Counted from the first letter of the stretch, positions 8,756 through 18,227 are shown. The stretch: 64,000 nt of DNA from Croceicoccus sp. (GCA_002694745.1 NZMY01000050.1:280358-344357); one strand, 5' to 3'. Program-made: numbers and translations. Notes: generated by a model not told the origin, from the letters alone.

Positions 8756-10315
8756 ATGAGCATCAATATCGGTCCGCCTGCGGTCGAGGAACTGCGTCCG
8801 CGCATTACCGTCATCGGCGTGGGCGGCGCAGGCGGCAACGCCATCGCCAACATGATCCAGGCGCAGATCGAAGGTGTCGACTTCATCGTCGCCAACACCG
8901 ACGCGCAGGCGCTGAACACCGCGGTGTGCGAAGACCGGATCCAGCTTGGCCCCGAAATCACGCAAGGTCTGGGCGCGGGTTCGCGTCCCGAGGTCGGCCG
9001 GGCGGCGGCAGAGGAAACGCTGCACGAGATCGACCGCATGCTCGACGGCGTGCACATGTGCTTCATCGCGGCCGGCATGGGCGGCGGCACCGGCACGGGC
9101 GCTGCGCCCGTGATCGCCAAGGCGGCGCGCGACAAGGGCGTGCTGACCGTGGGCGTGGTGACCAAGCCCTTCATGTTCGAAGGTTCGCGCCGGATGCGTT
9201 CGGCGGATGCGGGTATCGAGGAGCTGCAGAAGCACGTCGATACGCTGATCGTCATTCCCAACCAGAACCTGTTCCTGGTCGCGCGTCCCGACACCACCTT
9301 CAAGGAAGCGTTCCAGCTTGCCGACGAGGTGCTGCAGCAGGGCGTCCGCTCGATCACCGACCTGATGGTCATGCCGGGCCTCATCAACCTCGACTTTGCC
9401 GACGTGCGTTCGGTGATGGGCGAGATGGGCAAGGCGATGATGGGCACCGGCGAGGCGGACGGCGAGAACCGTGCGCTCGAGGCGGCGGAGAAGGCGATCG
9501 CCAACCCGCTGCTCGACGGCGTGTCGATGACCGGCGCCAAGGGGGTCATCATCTCGATCATCGGCGGCGAGGACATGCGCCTGATGGAAGTGGACGAGGC
9601 CGCGAACCATATCCGCGACCTTGTCGATCCCGACGCCAACATCATCTGGGGTTCGGCGTTCAATCCCGACCTCGAAGGCAAGATCCGCGTGTCGGTGGTC
9701 GCGACCGGCATCGATCAGGATGCCGAGCAGCCCGCCGCGCAGTCGCGTCCGTTCTCGCTGGGTTCGGGCCGTGCGCCGATGCGCCCTGGCGCTGCGCCCG
9801 CCACGCCTGCTGCAAGCAGCGCGCCCGCTCCCGCGGCGGAACCTGCGATGAAGCTGGCCGATCCCGCCGAGGATACCTCGCGGCTGAACGTCGGCGATCA
9901 GGGCGGCTTCGCCTCTGAGGTCAAGGGAGAGCCGCTGGATCTGGGCCTTGAAATGGCCGAGGACGATCAGGAAGAAGAGCTGCTGCTGGGCGACGGCTTC
10001 GAAGAGGAAACGCCGCAGGCAGAACCCGCCGCGCGCGCCGAGCCTGCCAATACCCGGCCTGCCAATACTCAACCCGCACGCGACACATCGCGCGATTCCG
10101 GCCCGATGGACGCGTCTGCACGGACCGAAGCGTCGCGCGGCTGGCGTCCGGCGTCCGGTCAGGCGGCGGTGTCGGTCGGCGGCAGCACGCTGTTCGAGCG
10201 CATGGCCAGCCTGTCGCGCAACCGCGACGAAGCGCCCGCGGACGACCGCGAGGACGATGATGCGTCGGATCTCAACATCCCGCGTTTCCTCGGTCGCAAC
10301 AACAACCGGCGCTGA
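8756..10315 (+). CDS. ftsZ: cell division protein FtsZ
   Basis: A 519-residue tubulin-like GTPase that polymerises into the division ring. The tubulin signature GGGTGTG lies near residues 109-115, the N-terminal nucleotide-binding strand is [11 protein letters not shown] near 19-29, and the T7 loop reads NLDFADV. After the GTPase core (to about residue 320) comes a long Ala/Pro and acidic linker of about 170 residues with a short [11 protein letters not shown] repeat. The protein ends in a conserved tail, [10 protein letters not shown], the usual docking peptide for FtsA and other partners. ATG at 8756 was chosen because it gives the standard N-terminus. No ftsA is adjacent: upstream is ubiA and downstream a TPR protein, so this copy lies outside a typical dcw cluster. 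Confidence 0.96.
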   Translation: MSINIGPPAVEELRPRITVIGVGGAGGNAIANMIQAQIEGVDFIVANTDAQALNTAVCEDRIQLGPEITQGLGAGSRPEVGRAAAEETLHEIDRMLDGVHMCFIAAGMGGGTGTGAAPVIAKAARDKGVLTVGVVTKPFMFEGSRRMRSADAGIEELQKHVDTLIVIPNQNLFLVARPDTTFKEAFQLADEVLQQGVRSITDLMVMPGLINLDFADVRSVMGEMGKAMMGTGEADGENRALEAAEKAIANPLLDGVSMTGAKGVIISIIGGEDMRLMEVDEAANHIRDLVDPDANIIWGSAFNPDLEGKIRVSVVATGIDQDAEQPAAQSRPFSLGSGRAPMRPGAAPATPAASSAPAPAAEPAMKLADPAEDTSRLNVGDQGGFASEVKGEPLDLGLEMAEDDQEEELLLGDGFEEETPQAEPAARAEPANTRPANTQPARDTSRDSGPMDASARTEASRGWRPASGQAAVSVGGSTLFERMASLSRNRDEAPADDREDDDASDLNIPRFLGRNNNRR

Positions 10316-10343
10316 TACCGGCCCGACAGGGTTGAGGCGCTTG

Positions 10344-11183
10344 ATGAGGGCGGCGGGCTTGCTCGCCGCCCTTCTCGTATTGGTTGGGTTCGGCCCTTCC
10401 GGTGTCGCCACTGCGCACGCCCAGCCTCGCACGATCCGGGTCGAGGATGCTGCCTCGGACCAGCGCCTGCTCGACGATGCGACCCTGCGGATCGCGCGCG
10501 ATGCCAATGATGTCGCAGCGATGCGCGAAGGGGCTGGCGCGGCGATGCGGCTGGGCGAGTACGATGTCGCGCTCGGCTTCCTCAACCGCGCCGAAACCGT
10601 CCGTCCGGGCGACCCGGCGCTGCGCGCTTTGCGGGGCTCGGTGATGGTTCGGCTCGGCATGCCCAGGCTGGCGCTGCCCCTGTTTGCCGAGGCGGAGCGA
10701 CTGGGCGGGCGGCCTGCCGACTTCGCCGCCGATCGCGGTCTTGCCCACGACCTCTTGGGCGACCAGACCAGTGCGCAATATTACTATGCCATCGCCAATC
10801 GCGTGTCCGCCGATCCCGAAACCACCCGGCGTCACGCGTTCAGCCTGGCGGTGGCGGGCGACCGGGCAGGGGCCGAACGCATGCTGCAACCAATGCTGCA
10901 GGCCAACGACCCCGCGGCATGGCGGATCCGCGCCTTCGTTCTTGCCGTGTCGGGCCGCGCGGGAGAGGCGGTGGGGTTGCTCTATGCCGTGCTGCCGCGC
11001 CAGCTTGCCGACAATCTGGCGCCCTATATGCGATCGGTCGCAAGGCTGCGTCCCGAACAGCAGGTCGCCGCCGCACATCTTGGCATATTTCCTTCGGATT
11101 TCAGTGCGATGGCCGGAGCCGACCGACTGGTGCCCAGTGGCCGCGCCTTTGGCAGCGACGACCAGCCCGAAGAGGACGAGTGA
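10344..11183 (+). CDS. secreted TPR-repeat protein
   Basis: A 279-residue protein with a Sec signal peptide (MRAAGLLAALLVLVGFGPSG... ending near A-H-A at residue 26), then helical tetratricopeptide repeats. Repeat-like stretches include LGEYDVALGFLNRAETVRPGDPALRALRG and AEAERLGGRPADFAADRGLAHDLLGD. It is probably periplasmic and mediates protein contacts; the partner is unknown. The ATG at 10344 lies 28 bases after the ftsZ stop, so it may be transcribed with ftsZ. The frame extends upstream into ftsZ but the signal peptide fixes the start. Confidence 0.8.
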   Translation: MRAAGLLAALLVLVGFGPSGVATAHAQPRTIRVEDAASDQRLLDDATLRIARDANDVAAMREGAGAAMRLGEYDVALGFLNRAETVRPGDPALRALRGSVMVRLGMPRLALPLFAEAERLGGRPADFAADRGLAHDLLGDQTSAQYYYAIANRVSADPETTRRHAFSLAVAGDRAGAERMLQPMLQANDPAAWRIRAFVLAVSGRAGEAVGLLYAVLPRQLADNLAPYMRSVARLRPEQQVAAAHLGIFPSDFSAMAGADRLVPSGRAFGSDDQPEEDE

Positions 11184-11230
11184 GTAACCGATGCCATGTT
11201 GCAACGGTATGAAACCCTTGTGACATGTCC

Positions 11231-11296
11231 TTATCCACATGCGGTGAACAACAGTATCGCGTTATGCACCGAGGCGATAAGTTAACCCATTGTAAA
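11231..11296. promoter_or_regulatory. candidate DnaA boxes and CtrA-like site
   Basis: In the 187-base gap between the TPR gene and the YbjN gene lies an exact TTATCCACA (11231-11239), the consensus DnaA box. A near-match, TTATGCACC, sits at 11262-11270 in the same orientation. At 11282-11296 the arrangement TTAA-N7-TAAA, with the favoured TTAACC half, resembles the alphaproteobacterial CtrA site TTAA-N7-TTAA with one mismatch. Two regulator-like sites of cell-cycle proteins in one gap next to ftsZ are suggestive. Single boxes do occur by chance, so binding is unproven. Confidence 0.35.
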
Positions 11297-11370
11297 GGCG
11301 GCCACGGCTGGTCCACCTGAGCGCAATGGCGGGTCACTGGGGGTCCGCGCGACGGAGAGAGAACCGCTGC

Positions 11371-11877
11371 ATGATGAGTGAAAGCCAGACCGAGAACCGT
11401 CACGAAGATGCGGCACCGGTCGACATGCTGGTCTCACTGTTCGAAGCGCGGGGCTGGCCCTACGAAGTGACGGGCGAGGACGAGATCGGCGGCGAGATAC
11501 AGGGCGCATGGGCCAAGTATCAGCTGCGCGCGATCTGGCGGCGCGAGGATCACGTCCTGCAATTGCTGTGCCTTCCCGAAGTGCGCGTTCCCGACGACAA
11601 GCGGGTCCAGATGTTCGAACTGATGAGCCTGGTGAACGAGCAGCTTTGGCTGGGCCATTTCGACCTGTGGTCATCCGGTTCCGTGCTGCTGTACCGGCAC
11701 GGTCTGATGCTGGGCGACGATGGGCTTTTATCGCTCAGCCAGGCGCAGATGGCGGTGGAGCAGGCGGTCGAGGAGTGCGACCGGTTCTATCCGGCCTTCC
11801 AGTTCGTCCTGTGGGGCGACCGCGACGCGGCGGACGCGTTGGCGAACGCATTGGTGGACGCCGCCGGAGAAGCCTAG
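11371..11877 (+). CDS. YbjN domain-containing protein
   Basis: A 168-residue soluble protein of the YbjN family, which resembles the type III secretion chaperone fold; bacterial members are of unclear function. The typical pattern of an N-terminal LVSLFEARGWPYEV, a central VLQLLCLPEVRVPDDKR, and a C-terminal VEQAVEECDRFYPAFQFVLWG is visible. The ATG at 11371 is preceded by GGAGAGAG. The preceding intergenic region holds candidate DnaA and CtrA-like sites. Next downstream is a Bax-inhibitor-1 membrane protein after 157 bases. Confidence 0.85.
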   Translation: MMSESQTENRHEDAAPVDMLVSLFEARGWPYEVTGEDEIGGEIQGAWAKYQLRAIWRREDHVLQLLCLPEVRVPDDKRVQMFELMSLVNEQLWLGHFDLWSSGSVLLYRHGLMLGDDGLLSLSQAQMAVEQAVEECDRFYPAFQFVLWGDRDAADALANALVDAAGEA

Positions 11878-12034
11878 GCGCTGGCGGCATGCGCCCTATT
11901 CGGCTTTTCAGGCGCCGCATTTGTTACAGAAGATTGCTGGCCGGCGGTTTTCCTTGAAAACATGGCGAAGCAGGCCGATATTGCTCAGGAGCGCTTCCCG
12001 TTTTGGAGGAGCGACTGAGGAGAAGAACAAAGCT

Positions 12035-12787
12035 ATGGCAAACTGGAACGACCCCCAGCCCACGCGTCAGCAGACGCGCGCCGGCTTTGGCGCGTCCACG
12101 GGCCTCGGCGCAAGCGTGCCGCGCACCGGATATGATGCCGGCCTGCGCAAATACATGCTCTCGATCTACAACTACATGGCATCGGCCGTGCTGCTGTCGG
12201 GCGTCGTCGCCCTGCTGATGGCAAGCTCGGGCATGACGGTCGCGATGGTCGGTTCGCCGCTGATGTGGCTGGTGATGCTGTCGCCGCTCGCCATCGTCTT
12301 CGCGATGAGCTTTGGCGCGAACCGTTTCTCTACCGGAACGCTGCAGATGCTGTTCTGGGGCTTCGCGATTCTGATGGGGATGAGCCTGTCGACGATCTTC
12401 CTCGTCTATACGGGCGGATCGATCGCGGCTACCTTCTTTGCGACCGCGGGTGCTTTCGCCGGCCTGTCGCTGTTCGGCTATACTACGAAGAAGGACCTGT
12501 CCGGCATGGGCAGCTTCCTGATCATGGGCGTGATCGGCCTGATCATCGCTTCGGTCATCAACATCTTCGTGCAGTCGACCGCGCTGATGTGGGCTGTCAG
12601 CTTCCTGGGCGTGCTGATCTTCGCGGGCCTGACGGCTTACGATACGCAGCGTCTGAAGATGCAGTACTACCAGCTCGCCGGAACCGAGTTCATGGGCAAG
12701 GCCGTGGTGCTGGGCGCATTGTCGCTCTACCTCGACTTCATCAACATGTTCCAGTTCCTGCTCGCCTTCATGGGCCAGCGCGAGTGA
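12035..12787 (+). CDS. Bax inhibitor-1/YccA family membrane protein
   Basis: A 250-residue inner-membrane protein with about seven helices of the BI-1/YccA (TMBIM) family; members have been linked to modulation of FtsH and to ion leak. Family features include a short cytoplasmic N-terminus with GLRKYMLSIYNYMA, the helix MLFWGFAILMGMSLSTIFL, and the C-terminal AYDTQRLKMQYYQ segment that follows the penultimate helix. The ATG at 12035 (MANWNDPQPTRQ) follows a GGAG/GAGGAG stretch 13-25 bases upstream. It is followed at 12832 by a strong terminator, so it closes its transcript. Confidence 0.93.
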   Translation: MANWNDPQPTRQQTRAGFGASTGLGASVPRTGYDAGLRKYMLSIYNYMASAVLLSGVVALLMASSGMTVAMVGSPLMWLVMLSPLAIVFAMSFGANRFSTGTLQMLFWGFAILMGMSLSTIFLVYTGGSIAATFFATAGAFAGLSLFGYTTKKDLSGMGSFLIMGVIGLIIASVINIFVQSTALMWAVSFLGVLIFAGLTAYDTQRLKMQYYQLAGTEFMGKAVVLGALSLYLDFINMFQFLLAFMGQRE

Positions 12788-12831
12788 TCATTTGCCGGGC
12801 GGGGGTTCCCTCGCCAGGCCGAAAAAATCCA

Positions 12832-12867
12832 ACGCCCGGTCGGACTTATCGTCCGGCCGGGCGTTTT
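12832..12867 (+). terminator. Rho-independent terminator
   Basis: A 14-base stem (12832-12845 against 12851-12864, one G-U pair, otherwise perfect) with a five-base loop TTATC is followed by TTTTCC. It lies 45 bases beyond the BI-1 gene stop and ends that transcript. Confidence 0.88.
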
Positions 12868-13006
12868 CCTTGTGGACGAACCGCCAGTTCCGGGTGCAGC
12901 ATTTTTCCGGCGCGCGCATGTTGATGCTTCACCCGAGCGCAAGCTGCGCCGTGCTACAAGCCGAGGAACGCTCTTGCAGGCGTCGCCAGAAAAACAGGAA
13001 ATAACC

Positions 13007-13792
13007 GTGTCGGTAAGCAAGCCCATCCTTCGCATCACGACCGTGGCCGCGGCCGCAACCCTTGCGTCGTGCGGTCCGCCGCCGCCACCCCCTCCGCCGC
13101 CTCCGCCGCCGCCCGTGCAAGAGGCATTTCGCGCGCGTCCGATCGCGCCCGGCTATGCGCAGGACAATCTGTCGATCCCGCAAAAGAACGAGCTTGGCAT
13201 CCGGCAGACGGTCAATACCGGGCTGACGACCGAACAGGCGACCTGGAACCTGCGCTCCGCCTATAATGTCGCGGCGCTCAACTGCGACGGGCCAGAGGAT
13301 GCGCAGATCGCCGAACGCTATGGCGATTTCCTCAAGGCGCATTCGCGCGAATTGTCGTCGACCAACCAGAAGGTCGATGCGCAGTTCAAGGACAAGTTCG
13401 GCGGCAGCACCTATAAGCGCGCCCGCGACCAGTACATGACGCAGGTCTATAATTACTTCTCTCTGCCGCCCGCATTGCCGCGCTTCTGCGCCGCTGCGCG
13501 CGAAACCAGCCTTGCGCTGGCCGAAGCGCCCAAGGGCAAGCTGGACGAGGTCGCGCAGGTCGAATTGCCCAAGCTCGAACTCGTGTTCCTCGGCTATTTC
13601 GACGAGTACGAGGCCTATCGCGCCGAGGCCGCCGCATGGGACGCCGAATATCTGGCCACCTATGGCGAACCTTATCGCCACCGCTGGATGGTGCCTGCGC
13701 CGGTCGATCCCAATGCGCCCGCGGATCTGCCCGATCCTGCCGCGATGCCGTCGGCATCGGCGTCGGATACCGGCGCCAATAACGAAGGCTGA
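13007..13792 (+). CDS. lipoprotein with N-terminal polyproline run
   Basis: A 262-residue lipoprotein of unknown function. A GTG start at 13007 is preceded by AACAGGAA. The signal peptide ends in a lipobox A-S-C near residue 22, immediately followed by Gly and 13 consecutive Pro. The prolines are encoded by mixed CCG, CCA, CCC and CCT codons, which argues against simple nucleotide slippage. The rest is soluble, helical-looking, with aromatic-rich stretches such as FLGYFDEYEAYRAEAAAWDAEYL and no recognised domain. It is a single gene after a terminator, followed by a hairpin and tRNA-Ala. A run of 13 prolines should stall ribosomes without elongation factor P. Confidence 0.75.
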   Translation: MSVSKPILRITTVAAAATLASCGPPPPPPPPPPPPPVQEAFRARPIAPGYAQDNLSIPQKNELGIRQTVNTGLTTEQATWNLRSAYNVAALNCDGPEDAQIAERYGDFLKAHSRELSSTNQKVDAQFKDKFGGSTYKRARDQYMTQVYNYFSLPPALPRFCAAARETSLALAEAPKGKLDEVAQVELPKLELVFLGYFDEYEAYRAEAAAWDAEYLATYGEPYRHRWMVPAPVDPNAPADLPDPAAMPSASASDTGANNEG

Positions 13793-13829
13793 TGGACCGC
13801 GCCGGGCGCTGCGAATTTTTGACTTGGAT

Positions 13830-13862
13830 AAGAGCGCGCCTTTCGCTAACAGGCGCGCTCTT
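13830..13862. terminator. 12-bp perfect hairpin, possible terminator
   Basis: AAGAGCGCGCCT at 13830-13841 is exactly complementary to 13851-13862, with a nine-base loop. It follows the lipoprotein gene and precedes tRNA-Ala by 38 bases. No strong T-run follows (two T in the stem end), so termination is likely but not certain. Confidence 0.5.
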
Positions 13863-13900
13863 GCACATCGGCTGCTGGCCGGTGTGACAGCGAATGGAAC

Positions 13901-13976
<76 letters not shown>

Positions 13977-14159
13977 TTCACCCACCCGCCTTTTCTGCAC
14001 CGAACGGGCCGCCGGTCACGGCGCTGCCCGTCAGCGCCGAGTTGCAAGCCCGGCGCCAAATCGGATAGCGAGGCGTTACGCTGTTTTCAGGCCCGTTGCT
14101 GGCATCTGCCCCTGTGCGGGCATTGGCCCAGTCGCTGCCGCCACCGGATTGACCAAGCC

Positions 14160-15242
14160 ATGCATTTTCTCGACCAGGCCAAGATCTATGTGCGCTCGGG
14201 CGCGGGCGGGCCGGGTGCGGTCAGCTTTCGCCGTGAGAAATACGTCGAATATGGCGGCCCCGACGGCGGCAATGGCGGCCGCGGCGGCGATATCGTGTTC
14301 GAGGCGGTGGCAGGCCTCAACACGCTGATCGATTTTCGCTACTCACAGCATTTCAAGGCGCCGCGCGGCGGCCACGGCATGGGCAAGGACCGCACCGGCG
14401 CCTCGGCCCAGCCGCTGGTGATCGAGGTGCCCGTCGGCACCCAGATCCTGTCCGAGGACAAGGAAGACGTGCTGGCCGATTTCACCGAGGTCGGGCAGCG
14501 CATCACCCTGCTGGAAGGCGGGCTGGGCGGGCGCGGCAATGCCAGTTACAAGACCAGCACCAATCGTGCGCCGCGCCAGCATCAGCCGGGCGAACCGTCG
14601 CAGGAAATGTGGGTGTGGTTGCGGCTCAAGCTGCTGGCCGATGTCGGGCTGGTGGGCCTGCCCAATGCGGGCAAGTCGACCTTCATCAACCAGGTGTCCA
14701 ACACGCAGGCCAAGGTCGGCGATTATGCGTTCACCACGCTGGTCCCGAAACTGGGCGTCGTGCGGCACAAGGGTCGCGAATTCGTGCTGGCCGACATCCC
14801 CGGCCTGATCGAGGGTGCCGCCGAAGGGGCGGGCATCGGCGACCGCTTTCTGGGCCATATCGAACGCTGCCGCGTGCTGATTCACCTGATCGACATTTCG
14901 GGCAGCGGTCCGGGGCAGGACCCCGCCGAGGCGCTGCGCGTCATCGAGGAGGAACTGGAAGCCTATGGCGCCGGGCTCGAGGACAAGCCCCGCCTCGTCG
15001 CGCTCAACAAGCTGGACCTCGCCGATGCCGAGCTGGCCGAGGGCTTCGCTCAGGAACTGCTGGAGGCCGGCGCTGAAAAAGTGTTCGCCGTATCGGGCGC
15101 GACGGGACAGGGGGTCGGCGAATTGCTCGATGCCATCCTGGCCTATCTCCCCGCCGCCACCAGTACCGAGACAAAGGGTGTCGAGCGCGAGGAGGAACCC
15201 GACGCCGAAGACGGCGGCGAAGGCGGCTGGTCGCCGCTCTGA
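14160..15242 (+). CDS. obgE: GTPase ObgE
   Basis: A 360-residue ribosome-associated GTPase involved in 50S maturation and growth control. The glycine-rich Obg fold spans about residues 1-160 (for example [14 protein letters not shown]). The GTPase domain follows with G1 [10 protein letters not shown]3 [15 protein letters not shown]4 NKLDL and a G5-like VSGATG. It ends in a short acidic tail instead of an OCT domain. The ATG at 14160 gives the standard [11 protein letters not shown] start; an open frame upstream crosses the tRNA-Ala and is excluded. It is followed after 71 bases by proB, the common obg-proB order. Confidence 0.96.
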   Translation: MHFLDQAKIYVRSGAGGPGAVSFRREKYVEYGGPDGGNGGRGGDIVFEAVAGLNTLIDFRYSQHFKAPRGGHGMGKDRTGASAQPLVIEVPVGTQILSEDKEDVLADFTEVGQRITLLEGGLGGRGNASYKTSTNRAPRQHQPGEPSQEMWVWLRLKLLADVGLVGLPNAGKSTFINQVSNTQAKVGDYAFTTLVPKLGVVRHKGREFVLADIPGLIEGAAEGAGIGDRFLGHIERCRVLIHLIDISGSGPGQDPAEALRVIEEELEAYGAGLEDKPRLVALNKLDLADAELAEGFAQELLEAGAEKVFAVSGATGQGVGELLDAILAYLPAATSTETKGVEREEEPDAEDGGEGGWSPL

Positions 15243-15313
15243 CCGCCGATTGACGCTATCTGAGCGCAAAACAGGGGTTTCCATGCGGCGCATGAGTTCC
15301 TAACTGCTTCGTC

Positions 15314-16477
15314 ATGCAGAAACCCGACGCCATGATCGCCCATCTTACCGACCTCCAATCGCCGGAGGCTTGCGGACGGCTTGTGGTCAAGGTCGGTTCG
15401 GCGCTGCTGGTCGGCAGTGATGGCAAGCCGCGCCGCAAATGGCTGACCGGTCTCGCCAGTGAAATTGCGCAGGCCAAGGATCGCGGGCAGGACGTGATAA
15501 TCGTTTCCTCGGGCGCGATCGCGCTGGGATCGCGCATACTCGGGCTTGAGAAGGGCGGGCGCGGCAGCCTCGCCGATGCGCAGGCCAGCGCCGCGGTCGG
15601 CCAGATCGCCTTGTCCAGCCTGTGGGCCGAACTGCTTGGCAATCACGAACTGACCGCCGCGCAGGTGCTGATCACGCTAGAGGATCTGGAAGGCCGCCGC
15701 CGCTATCTCAACGCGTCGGCGACGCTGAACCGCTTGCTTGAAACCGGCGCGGTCCCCGTGGTGAACGAGAACGATACGGTCGCCACCCATGAAATCCGCT
15801 TTGGCGACAACGACCGTCTGGCCGCACGTGTCGCGCAGGCGGCCAAGGCGAATGCGGTGATCCTGCTGTCCGATATCGACGGGCTGTATGACAAGCATCC
15901 GTCAGAACCCGGCGCATCACGCATTCCGATGGTGTGGGGCGTCGACGACGAAGTGCGCGCCATGGCCACCGGCGATTCGGATTCGGGCATCGGATCGGGC
16001 GGGATGCGCACCAAGGTCAATGCGGTCGAAATCGCCGAACGCGCCGGGATCGCGCTGGTCATCGCCAATGGCAAATACGACCAGCCCATCGCCCGCGCGA
16101 TCGGCCTGCACGGCGACGAGGGGATCGGCACGCTGTTCCTGGCCCGCCGGCACGACACGGCACGCAAGGCGTGGATCGGCGGACGCCTGCGGATGAAGGG
16201 CACGCTGGTCATCGACGAAGGCGCGGTCGCCGCGCTGCGTGATGGCAACAGCCTGCTCGCCAAGGGCATCAGCCGTGTCGAAGGACGGTTCGTTCGCGGC
16301 GATCCCGTGCGGATCGAGGGGCCGGACGGAGAATGGCTCGCCAAGGGCCTTGCCGAATATGACGCGCCCGAATGCGTGGCGCTGGTCGGGCTGCACACCG
16401 ACGAGCAGGAAGAGGTGCTCGGCTATACGCCGCGCTCCGCCGTGGTGCACCGCGACCAGCTCGTGATGCTGCGCTGA
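15314..16477 (+). CDS. proB: glutamate 5-kinase
   Basis: A 387-residue cytoplasmic enzyme that phosphorylates glutamate at the gamma carboxyl, the first step of proline synthesis. The amino-acid-kinase domain shows VVKVGSALLVG, IVSSGAIALGS, NENDTVATHEIRFGDND and LLSDIDGLYD. The C-terminal PUA domain covers about residues 285-375, including NSLLAKGISRVEGRF. ATG at 15314 was used; an ATG at 15332 is also possible. It follows obgE. The next step enzyme (proA) is not in the window. Confidence 0.96.
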   Translation: MQKPDAMIAHLTDLQSPEACGRLVVKVGSALLVGSDGKPRRKWLTGLASEIAQAKDRGQDVIIVSSGAIALGSRILGLEKGGRGSLADAQASAAVGQIALSSLWAELLGNHELTAAQVLITLEDLEGRRRYLNASATLNRLLETGAVPVVNENDTVATHEIRFGDNDRLAARVAQAAKANAVILLSDIDGLYDKHPSEPGASRIPMVWGVDDEVRAMATGDSDSGIGSGGMRTKVNAVEIAERAGIALVIANGKYDQPIARAIGLHGDEGIGTLFLARRHDTARKAWIGGRLRMKGTLVIDEGAVAALRDGNSLLAKGISRVEGRFVRGDPVRIEGPDGEWLAKGLAEYDAPECVALVGLHTDEQEEVLGYTPRSAVVHRDQLVMLR

Positions 16478-16501
16478 CGGCGGACCGGTGATGCCGCTGC
16501 C

Positions 16502-17419
16502 ATGAAACTCGGCCTGACCGGCGCGACCGGCTTCGTCGGGTCCACGCTGATGGATCTGGCGCTGGAACGCGGCCACCGGGTCAAGGCGCTGACACGCCGC
16601 GATCAGCCTGCCCGCGAAGGGGTGGAGTGGGTGCGCGGCGATCTGGCCGATGATGCGGCGATGGAGCGGCTGGCGCAGGGCTGCGACGCGGTAGTTCACG
16701 TCGCAGGCGTGGTGAATGCCGCCGACCGCGCCGGTTTCGAGGCGGGCAATATCACCGGAACGCGCGCCATGGTTGGCGCGGCGCGTAAGACGCAGGTTCC
16801 CCGCTTTGTCCACGTATCTTCACTGGCGGCCCGCGAACCGGGACTGTCGGATTATGGCTGGTCCAAGGCCATGGCCGAGGCCGAGGCCACCAAGGCGCAA
16901 GGCTGCGTGATGGTGCGCCCGCCCGCGATCTACGGCCCCCGCGATACCGAGATGTTCGAATTGTTCCGCGCGGCGAAATGGGGCGTGCTGCCGCTTCCGC
17001 CGCGGGGGAGGGCATCGATGATCCATGTCGCCGACCTGGCGCGCCTGCTGCTGGCGCTGGCCGAGGGTGGCGCCGAGGATGGCGCGATATTCGAAGCCGA
17101 CGACGGCCACCAAAGCGCACGCGGCGCGCGCGGCTGGAGCCATGCGGAACTGGCCCGGATGATCGGCAGTGCCACCGGGCGCAGTGTTCTGCCGCTGCAT
17201 GTGCCTGCCGCCGTGCTGCGCCTTGCCGCAAAGGCCGACCGCGCGTTTCGCGGGTCGGGCGCAAAGCTTACGCCCGATCGCGCAAGCTATATGTGCCATC
17301 CCGACTGGACGGCGCGCCCCGAAATGGCCCCGCCCGCGGCCCTGTGGCAGCCCCGCATCGCCGCGCCCGAAGGCCTGCGCCAGACGGCCGAATGGTACCG
17401 CGCGGAGGGCTGGCTCTAG
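16502..17419 (+). CDS. NAD(P)-dependent epimerase/dehydratase family protein
   Basis: A 305-residue extended short-chain dehydrogenase. The dinucleotide motif GATGFVG lies near residues 7-13 and the catalytic Tyr-Lys pair is in DYGWSKAMAE. VRPPAIYGPRDTEMFELFR is the typical downstream helix. The substrate is not known; relatives include nucleotide-sugar epimerases and complex I-associated NDUFA9-like proteins. It follows proB after 24 bases, so it may be part of an obgE-proB operon. It converges on cysH with a single-base gap. Confidence 0.85.
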   Translation: MKLGLTGATGFVGSTLMDLALERGHRVKALTRRDQPAREGVEWVRGDLADDAAMERLAQGCDAVVHVAGVVNAADRAGFEAGNITGTRAMVGAARKTQVPRFVHVSSLAAREPGLSDYGWSKAMAEAEATKAQGCVMVRPPAIYGPRDTEMFELFRAAKWGVLPLPPRGRASMIHVADLARLLLALAEGGAEDGAIFEADDGHQSARGARGWSHAELARMIGSATGRSVLPLHVPAAVLRLAAKADRAFRGSGAKLTPDRASYMCHPDWTARPEMAPPAALWQPRIAAPEGLRQTAEWYRAEGWL

Positions 17420-17420
17420 T

Positions 17421-18227
17421 TCAGAAGACCGGTTCGTACTCGGGCGGGAAGTCGCCGCCGTCGCTTGCGCCCGGTACCGAATGGATGCCGCATTCGGTCT
17501 TGTCCCAGCCGCGCCAGCGGCCCGAACGCGGGTCCTCGCCCTCGGCTACCTTGCTGGTGCAGGGCATGCAGCCGATCGACGGATAGCCCTGTTCGACCAG
17601 CGCATGGCGCGGCAGATCGTGCTCGTCCAGATAGGCCTGCAGATCGTCCAGCGACCAGCCGATCAGCGGATTGACCTTCAACCGGCCAGCCGTATCGCTC
17701 TCGTCGATCTCGAAGATCGGCAGGTCGGCGCGCGTGGCCGACTGGAACGCCTTGCGCCCGGTAACCGACGCGTCGAATTCGGCCAGCGCTTTCGCCAGCG
17801 GAAGCACCTTGCGAATCTCGCAGCAGCCGTCGGGATCATAGGACCAGCGCAGCCCGCTTTCGTCCTTGGCGGTCAAATCCGCGGGATCGGGGCGCAGGTT
17901 CACCACGCCGGTCAGCCCCAGCGTGCCGATCAGCGTATCGCGATATTCCAGCGTTTCGGGGAAGTGCTTGCCCGTTTCTAGGAACAGCACCGGCGCTCCG
18001 GGATCGACGCGCGAGGCGAGATGCAGCAGCACCGCGCTCTCCGCGCCAAAGCTGGAGACGAGCGCGACCCGGCCCGCCACGCCGTCGATCAGCACGGCGC
18101 GCAGCACATCCTCTGCGCTGGCATTGGCAAAGCGGGCATTCAGGGCAGCGGCGTCCGCATGGGTGAAACGAGGCCCGGTGTCGATGCGGTCAATGGCGCG
18201 TGCAGCTTCAGCCATCGGCGCCGGCAT
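17421..18227 (-). CDS. cysH: phosphoadenylyl-/adenylyl-sulfate reductase
   Basis: A 268-residue cytoplasmic enzyme reducing activated sulfate to sulfite. The PP-loop ATP-pyrophosphatase-type fold shows LVSSFGAESAVLLHL and LFLETGKHFPET. Cys-Cys in DGCCEIRKV and C-x-x-C in IGCMPCTSK are the four ligands of an iron-sulfur cluster, the hallmark of the [4Fe-4S] APS-reducing class. The catalytic C-G-I-H is close to the C-terminus. On this basis adenylyl-sulfate is the likelier substrate. It is the last gene of the cobA-DUF2849-cysI-DUF934-cysH operon and overlaps DUF934 by 20 bases. Confidence 0.92.
   Translation of the reverse strand: MPAPMAEAARAIDRIDTGPRFTHADAAALNARFANASAEDVLRAVLIDGVAGRVALVSSFGAESAVLLHLASRVDPGAPVLFLETGKHFPETLEYRDTLIGTLGLTGVVNLRPDPADLTAKDESGLRWSYDPDGCCEIRKVLPLAKALAEFDASVTGRKAFQSATRADLPIFEIDESDTAGRLKVNPLIGWSLDDLQAYLDEHDLPRHALVEQGYPSIGCMPCTSKVAEGEDPRSGRWRGWDKTECGIHSVPGASDGGDFPPEYEPVF

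Noticed and set aside
8753-10660. 635-codon minus-strand frame over ftsZ
   Set aside because: Shadow of ftsZ, with an Arg-rich composition and no function.
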